In this document: piece by piece, positions 57,822 to 64,000 of the stretch
How the letters are laid out: the number at the start of each line of letters is the position of its first letter
Position numbering within the stretch: position 1 is the stretch's first letter
NCBI GenBank assembly: GCA_023238725.1
Contig: CM041550.1
Coordinates: 5,341,044 to 5,405,043 of the forward strand
DNA: 64,000 nt
Reading direction: 5' to 3'
DNA from: Scortum barcoo
Taxonomy: Eukaryota > Chordata > Actinopteri > Centrarchiformes > Terapontidae
The notes under the pieces: generated by a model
What the model was told of the DNA's origin: nothing
The model's input: the letters and a program-made list of their open reading frames with translations, nothing else
Database searches by the model: none
Made by a program: the position numbers and the translations under genes

Positions 57822-59788
57822 GTAAGCCAGACAAACCCCTCTCTCCCACTGCTGTGTGTGCCCATTGGCACTTTTCTCACACAGTTGTGAATCACACATA
57901 GATGCATGCATGAATGCACACACACACTGACTGTCTTGCTCTGTACACACACACACGCCCCGTCTTCTCTCTTGTGGACAAGGTTGTGTGATAATGCCTC
58001 CAGCAGCATGCATATCACTTTGGGAAGAGTGTTTGCGAAGCAGAAGATCACGGAAACAGCAAACAGAGAACACACAACACTGCCAGATAAAAAGAAAATC
58101 AGAGGATGTATTTGAAGTACTCGCTAATATTTCACCAACAGTTCATAAATCTGTGGTGAAGTTATTCTGTGAGCTGTAGAGCAAGTGATGTAAGCACACA
58201 GTTGTAATGACTATAATTGAAATAATCACATTCTCTAGTTGATACTAAATCTATGACCGAGTGAAATATTATAATATAAAGAGGCCAGGGTGCAGTCTTA
58301 AGTCCTGTATATAGAAAGAGAAACATTTATATTCAGAGTAATAATTTTTCCAGCAGATGGTTCAACCCATTGCAGCCTCTCATCATCTTTGACACAAAAC
58401 TTAGGCTGATCCTGAGTTTTTTTTAACACCTTTGGCACTCAATCCAGAACAGTAACTGACTTTTAAAATACTCTTGTGGTTACTTAGGCTGAGATTTAGG
58501 ACTTGACATTGTGCTCAAATTAAATATTTTTCACCGAAGCACAGATTTCACATATACTAGTTTTTAAAATGTTGGCTTCATAAATAAACAATATAAATAT
58601 AAAATAAAAATATATAAATGTGAATGTAAACTCTGAATAACATCTGCAGCAATACAGGGGAGATGAACAGCTAGCAAACATGGATTTAAAATATTTAAAT
58701 ATGTCCTGTGAAGTTTGAAAACCCCCCTATTATTTAATTGTACAAACCCACCACACTACAACACTCCACTGCTTTTTTTTCCATCGTTTTTTCCACTTTT
58801 TTTTTCATGTCGAAACGGCCTTCTTTCCAGAAAAAACAGCATTTTTTTTCACACTTGCTCGTCTCCTTGGCCTGCCTGCGCTGCTACTACACCTTCCTGC
58901 CTTGTCAGGCGGTAGCGTGTCTTCTTCTGTGGTCTTGTAGCTGTCACAGTGGATGAGGAAGGTGTAAAAATATCCAAAGATCTGTAGCCCACAGTCCCAG
59001 CTGTACAAGGATAATATTAATAAACACATTTCCTGGTGTAAGTAGCTGTGTGTGCTGCAGACGTCCATCGTATGAGGTGGACTGTTGCTTACTGTGAGTG
59101 CTCAGCTTCGTCTTTGCATATTCGGCTGAGAGATTTATTTGAACCTCTAAATTGAATGATAACAATATATACACATCAATCGATGCATCGGTTATTGAAA
59201 ATTCAAATTCTGAATAATCATTGATGTCTAAAATCCCATATTGGTCGTAGCTTAGTGTGAATTCATGCATGTAGCGATGTTGCTTATCTAAGATGTCAGT
59301 TTGAGTTTTCAAAATTCAATGGTAATGGTACATATGTTCATCCTGAATCGTTTGGTGCAGGATGCAAACAATAACTCCAACAATTACTGTCAAAATAATT
59401 TTGAATTTCTTTTCCACTATGCAAGTAGAAACATAAATAAAGTGGAAGTTTTACCTGTAAAGTTTTGGCAGTACAGGTTTGTGCTGTGGTGTGCTACCCT
59501 TTATTTATTTATCTATATAAATATAAATGAGCGCATGCAGTTCAGGAATTATTAACAACTAAGAGTCTTCGGAAGCATTACCGGCATTTATGTTATGTAA
59601 TTTTCTGTCTCTCTTGTCTTCTTAATGAGTGTGTTTACTGTTACAGTGAGAATTACAGCTGAAGATCCTCTGTTGAACATTTAAATTTTTCAAAGTAAAT
59701 GATGAAAATGTTGCTTTTGTACCAAAATCGTGCTGAACCGTGGATGTTGTGTACAGTTTACCCCCCTCGTGTTTTCCTTGGTTCCTGC

Positions 59789-59816
59789 TGTGTGTGTGTG
59801 TGTGTGTGTGTGTGTG
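59789..59816. repeat. (TG)14 microsatellite
   Basis: Uninterrupted TG run of 28 bp, seen directly. Confidence 0.95.
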
Positions 59817-60378
59817 CATGCTTATGAGCCTTTTGTGTCAAATTGGACTGTTCCGTCTGGTAAATTGGCCGGAGGCGTCCGTGTTATTTTATGAGCTGCT
59901 GCTAAATGGTAGATAGATACTGTGGGTGTGTGTTTCCATTTGTTGGTGTTCCTGTGTGTGTCTCGAACTGTTCATCTGCAGCGTGTGTTTGTGTGTTTCT
60001 CAGTGTGTGTGTGGTCTGCCTCCCTGTAATGGTAGATCCTGGGTATCTGCAGGTTATTAGTCACAGGGTGGCCAGTAAAACACAAGTGAGACACAAGGCC
60101 CTCACACTCCTCACACAACACACTTTCATTATTGATGAGGCGTGTCCTGTCCTCCTACACAACTTGGCTATATTGATTGTGATTGTGTTGTGTGTGTGTG
60201 TGACAGAGGGAGTCGCAGAGAAAAAAAAAAAGAGAAGCCAATAAATCGGAGATGCAGCAGACTCATGTTGCTGTAAGGACAGCTTGTACCAAAAGGACGC
60301 GCACGCACGCACACACAAACGCTGACTGATTGAATGGAAACAGGGATTGCTGATTGACTGTGAATCATTGATTTAAAT

Positions 60379-61332
60379 TATGCTCGGGCCGTATCAAAGT
60401 ATTCCAGTATACAAAGGTATTTGGTCCTGAAGGTATGATTTTCAAAAATACAGATGCTCCTCCTGTTGAACTGATATGCAGATTAAGTTTGATTTCTACC
60501 AGCGAAACATCATTATTTAAAAGCTACACCAACCCCTCTACGCACACACTTCCACACAGCGTCCAATATTAACACCTGCAAGGCACCAAGTGCGGGTAGA
60601 TTTTGTGTTTGGCGAGGAAAATCTAGTCTTTGAAGGTGCAATAAAAGCTTCAAGAACAAAAATCCAATAAGAGAAAAACCTCAAGGTGATGAGGTATGTT
60701 AACATTTTATTTGAAATATTTAAACAAAAACTGTATTAATTAGAAGAAAAATCTTTTTGATACCAGTCCTCTGATATCCCAATCCAAATCACAGCTGTAA
60801 TGATGACTAGTTTTATGGAGCGAATTTTGGAGAACTGATGTCATGTCGGGATGTCATAGAAAAGAGATGGGAAGCTGGTTTTTAATGAAGAATTTAAAAT
60901 TCACTGGTGGTGATTAACGGGGCTCAGTGGGTGGACATGCTGCGCCTCCAGAAACTTCTTTAAATGCGCAGCAGGGTGCAGACCTTTAGAGATTTTTAAT
61001 AAAATCCCAGTTCTGATAGGTTGGTCAAAATTAACTAAAAATTTGGTTTGCTTCTTCCACCAAAAAATCAGGGGGTTCGGGAAACTCTATTTTTATTGCA
61101 AAAGTGAGGACATAGAATATAACTTCACCCTGCGATGACTTCTTCCAGCTACAGCTATTCATCCAGCAAAACTTAACTGCAAATTAGACTCACATTGTTA
61201 GAGGGTAGACAATGTCAAACATGCTGCAATCACGTCTATCAGTATGACTTTTTTCTGAACACCGATACCTACCATATACCGTGAAATGTCAGGAATGTAT
61301 GAAAAAATGGAAAAATATAACACCCAAGCCTA
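60379..61332. mobile_element. hAT-like non-autonomous element with perfect 8-bp TSD
   Basis: The 954-bp segment is flanked on both sides by the identical 8-mer ATTTAAAT (60371-60378 and 61333-61340). Its left end TATGCTCGGGCCGTAT and the reverse complement of its right end, TAGGCTTGGGTGTTAT, match at about 11 of 16 positions and have the TA-G-GGG form of hAT ends. Inner sequence near each end refers to GTATTCCAGTATAC and CATATACCGTGAAA. There is no transposase frame. The 8-bp duplication plus end form supports hAT. Confidence 0.75.
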
Positions 61333-62290
61333 ATTTAAATCACTTAATGTTTTATCATTTAAAGTGAAACTTACTGAAATATCCGTCTAACATTACACTC
61401 ATCATCTGTCAAGTATTGAAACTTGAACAGAAACTTAAATCGAAGAGAAAGATTTCTCTTAGCCGTCCTCACCTCACAGGCATTATGTACACTCAGTAGT
61501 TTGCGTTCAGTTTGCCTTTATTAAACATGCCGTCTGCACATTGAGGACAGAAGACAAAGGGTGACTCTGTGAGCGCTCCACGTCTTACAGCTCAGCCTTA
61601 ATCTGTGCGGAGAGAAGACGAGAGGCCAGAGTTGTAACTAGAGGACTGTGGCTCTCATTGTGGCACCAGGCTCAGATAACCTTGAGTTCACTGCCTGGCC
61701 CTGTTTTTGTCTTTTTTTTTTTTTTCCCCTCTCCTCTGTGGAGAATGTGCAGAGCTGATTTTGAGCACAGATACAAGCGCAGCCTTTGTCTCGAGGGTAA
61801 GCGGTTCAAGCAAGGATAACGCACGGCCTTGTAAAGGAAAGCGCGGTTCAAGCGGTGTCAGACACAGCCGGCGAGCCACCTTACAATCACAATCACACGC
61901 AAACTCACACAAACACGCCCTCGGATGGAGTCGATGGCGAAGACTTCACGCTGACGAAGATCCATCAAAGACCGAGGCTCATTGTAAACTGTTGTAACTG
62001 TCCTTTAATGTTAATACAGCTGCAAATGCATATTTGAGCAGATTGTTCTCTACGTGTACTGTCAGCTGCATCTTTGTCTTTTTAAATGGAGAATTACTCA
62101 TTTTGTAATGCATCATATCATTAATATCGATATTTACAAATGCAGTAAGCAGCAGTAAAAGTTAAACAAAGCAACAGCATGAAAAAATCAGCACAAATGT
62201 GTCTCGAGCTCTCTGAAAGTGCTTTTTGTAACAGCTTTTCTTCATCATATATGATCGTAAATGAAATCTCTTTCTGAAATCAAACAAACT

Positions 62291-62443
62291 GAGCATTTGA
62301 AGACTTCACATTGGGCTCTGACAAGTTGGGATCGCCATTTGTCACTGCTCTTTGACATTTATTAGATTAAATGAATAATCAGTGAATGCAGAAAATAACA
62401 ATCTGATTAATCAATAATGATAGTGATTGTTAGTCGCAGGCCT
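62291..62443. repeat. Dispersed fish repeat (GCAGCCC-ended family)
   Basis: Reads GAGCATTTGAAGACTTCACA, TTGGGCTCTG, TTAGATTAAATGAATAATCA, TGATTAATCAATAATGATAG and ends TTAGTCGCAGGCC. This order of blocks matches a very common fish interspersed repeat whose consensus contains TTAATCGATTAAT and ends in GCAGCCCTA. Family name uncertain. Confidence 0.6.
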
Positions 62444-62970
62444 CATAAACCTGATCTCCGAACCTACTGTCAACCATATGATATTTACAGGCTTTGATCA
62501 TAATACCTCTCTCCTGAGTGGTTAATCTGTTCAATCAGGTGACAGACAACTCCATTCATCTCTGTGTTGTTATGCAGTCTGGCACGCACGCACACACGCA
62601 CAGTGATTGTATGAGGAACATCAGCCTCCATTGATTCAGCCTGAAAGCGTTTGACCCTCGTGGAGGTTGGGGGTCAGTCAAAGCGAAGGCCGGCATCGGC
62701 TGAAATTGCCTTTTTTTATTGTAGTGTTGTTATTGACAGCACAACCTCTGATCTTTAAACACACTCCTCATTGTTTGCTGCAAAACGCTCTCAGGGGACG
62801 CAGGTCACTTTACATTGATCAGGACTTCAGTTCGAGTGTAAATCCACACCGCTGTCTCTCCGTCCCGCCGTGGTCAGAGCAGCCTGCAAACCCAGAGTCG
62901 CAGTATGTTAGGCGATATTAGATAAAGCATCAGTCACCTTTTTGAGGCGGGACCTTATCGTCATCAACAG

Positions 62971-63041
62971 GATATATATATATGTATTTATGTATGTATA
63001 TATATGTGTGTGTGTGTGTATATATATGTGTGTATATATGT
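62971..63041. repeat. Compound (AT)n(GT)n microsatellite
   Basis: Alternating TATATATATATG, GTATATATATG and GTGTGTGTGTGT runs over about 70 bp, a compound low-complexity purine-pyrimidine tract seen directly. Confidence 0.93.
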
Positions 63042-63183
63042 GGGATGTTAACAATTTTGATCTCTGGCTTCTCAAATGTGGAGATTGGCATATTTTCTGG
63101 TATTATAGAACAATTCAAGAGATCACGTTGTATTCTGGGAAGTTATTTCATTAATTTTATTTCATTATTTTCAAACTTTTGAT

Positions 63184-63254
63184 TGGACTAAATGATAACT
63201 TGATCCGTCGAAAAAATAATCACAGATTAATCTGTAATGACAATAATCGCCCTC
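63184..63254. repeat. Dispersed fish repeat fragment
   Basis: GGACTAAATGATAACTTGAT, GAAAAAATAATCACAGATTA and ATAATCGCCCTC follow the block order of the GCAGCCC-ended dispersed repeat also present at 62291-62443. It is shorter and more diverged. Confidence 0.5.
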
Positions 63255-64000
63255 AATGTAACCAAACTTAATAAAGAAAAGATTAATTAAACGATAGCAG
63301 AGAGACGCTCTGTGCGTAGTAGAGAAACCAGGGTTTTGTCTCAACAAATTCTTATTCACGATGAGGACCAGGAGTGTCGTCAGTTTCCCAGAGTTGCTGC
63401 TCTCTGTGGATTTCATCTGTGGCTCTGAGTGATCTTGTTGGAGTCAGTTTAGTGGATTTAATCTCATCTGCACACGAGGGAATCTGCCGGCGAGTCCGAG
63501 GCCTGCCCCTCACGCCCGACCTTCGCTACTGTTTCTGCTTTATTGGTTTCCCTGAAAGCTCGCTGTCTGATTTTAATCTAAACCTGCAAGCAGAGAGTCT
63601 CCCAGTTTGCAGCCACATGGCTCTCTCCCACAGGCAGTTTGACAAGCTCACAGTAAATGATATCACAGACTGCCCCAGGCATGCATTTGCTAGAGGCCTT
63701 TTAGGGAGGAGGCGATGGAGATGATGCAAAACTGGGAGGAAGTTTGGTCACCTCTGCTGGCCCAGCTCTGGACTATCGGCTCCGGCTTTACCCATCAGAC
63801 GATTAATTTTTTTTGTGAATCATCAGCGTATATTCAGCTTCAAGTAACAGACACATGCTTTTGTGCAGTGAAAACCTTATAGAAACCTTTAAGAAATATT
63901 GTTTTACAATTCAAACGTCCTCCCTGTTTGCTTTTTAAGTGTTGTTTTTAGCATTGTAGCGTCATTTGAAATGATCACACTGTTGATAAAAGTTGCCATT

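Larger units (their letters stand above)
57822..64000 (+). other. man1a2: man1a2 intron 3 of coding region (partial)
   Basis: Opens with GTAAGCC at 57822 and runs off the window. The next expected MAN1A2 segment (around the GATIVDALDTLY motif) was not found on the + strand, so no further exon lies here. The intron contains microsatellites (59789-59816, 62971-63041), a complete hAT-like element (60379-61332), and two copies of the GCAGCCC-ended dispersed repeat (62291-62443, 63184-63254). Other sequence is AT-rich and unassigned. Confidence 0.85.

Noticed and set aside
1..64000. tRNA, rRNA, CRISPR arrays, bacterial promoters or origins
   Set aside because: No cloverleaf with B-box consensus, no spaced direct-repeat array and no prokaryotic features were seen; the sequence is eukaryotic.

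Overview
This is vertebrate nuclear DNA, almost certainly from a ray-finned (teleost) fish. The evidence is two spliced vertebrate genes, a Rex3 (RTE-clade) LINE typical of fish, Tc1 and hAT transposon remnants of fish type, many long (CA/GT)n microsatellites, and long AT-rich introns. There is no bacterial-style gene density, operon, CRISPR array or tRNA. Gene names rest on my recognition of the translated exons. The species cannot be named.  Layout: (1) Positions 1-2337 hold the last three coding exons of trim45 on the + strand (958-1072, 1442-1568, 2183-2337), encoding the end of the filamin-type repeat and the Cys/His-rich tail. A probable 3' UTR runs to about 3.84 kb. (2) From about 3.8 to 16.3 kb is intergenic. 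It contains a decayed Rex3 copy on the minus strand (about 6.4-9.3 kb), microsatellites and a strong C/G-run tract. (3) From 16.29 to 17.56 kb come a striking 22-bp perfect hairpin, an irregular AT-rich repeat block, and then a CpG island that I take as the man1a2 promoter and first exon. (4) man1a2, on the + strand, occupies the rest of the window: a coding exon with the start codon (18864-19178), then exons at 39980-40241 and 57725-57821. They are separated by introns of about 20.8 and 17.5 kb. The third intron runs off the right edge, so most of the GH47 catalytic domain lies outside the window.  trim45 encodes a RING/B-box E3 ligase and man1a2 a Golgi alpha-1,2-mannosidase. They are neighbours, not functional partners. 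The introns carry fossil transposons: a Tc1 remnant (20.5-21.0 kb), an hAT MITE with a near-perfect 8-bp target duplication (27.6-27.9 kb) and an inverted relative (55.5-55.7 kb), an inverted-repeat element (44.8-45.4 kb), and a 954-bp hAT-like element with a perfect 8-bp target duplication (60.4-61.3 kb).  The main anomaly is a one-base frame break in the first man1a2 coding exon, close to codon 20; it may be a sequence error or a real allele. I found no convincing new biological system. The better leads are the hairpin at 16286-16347, the frame break, the clean hAT insertion, and a small signal-peptide-like reading frame in man1a2 intron 2.
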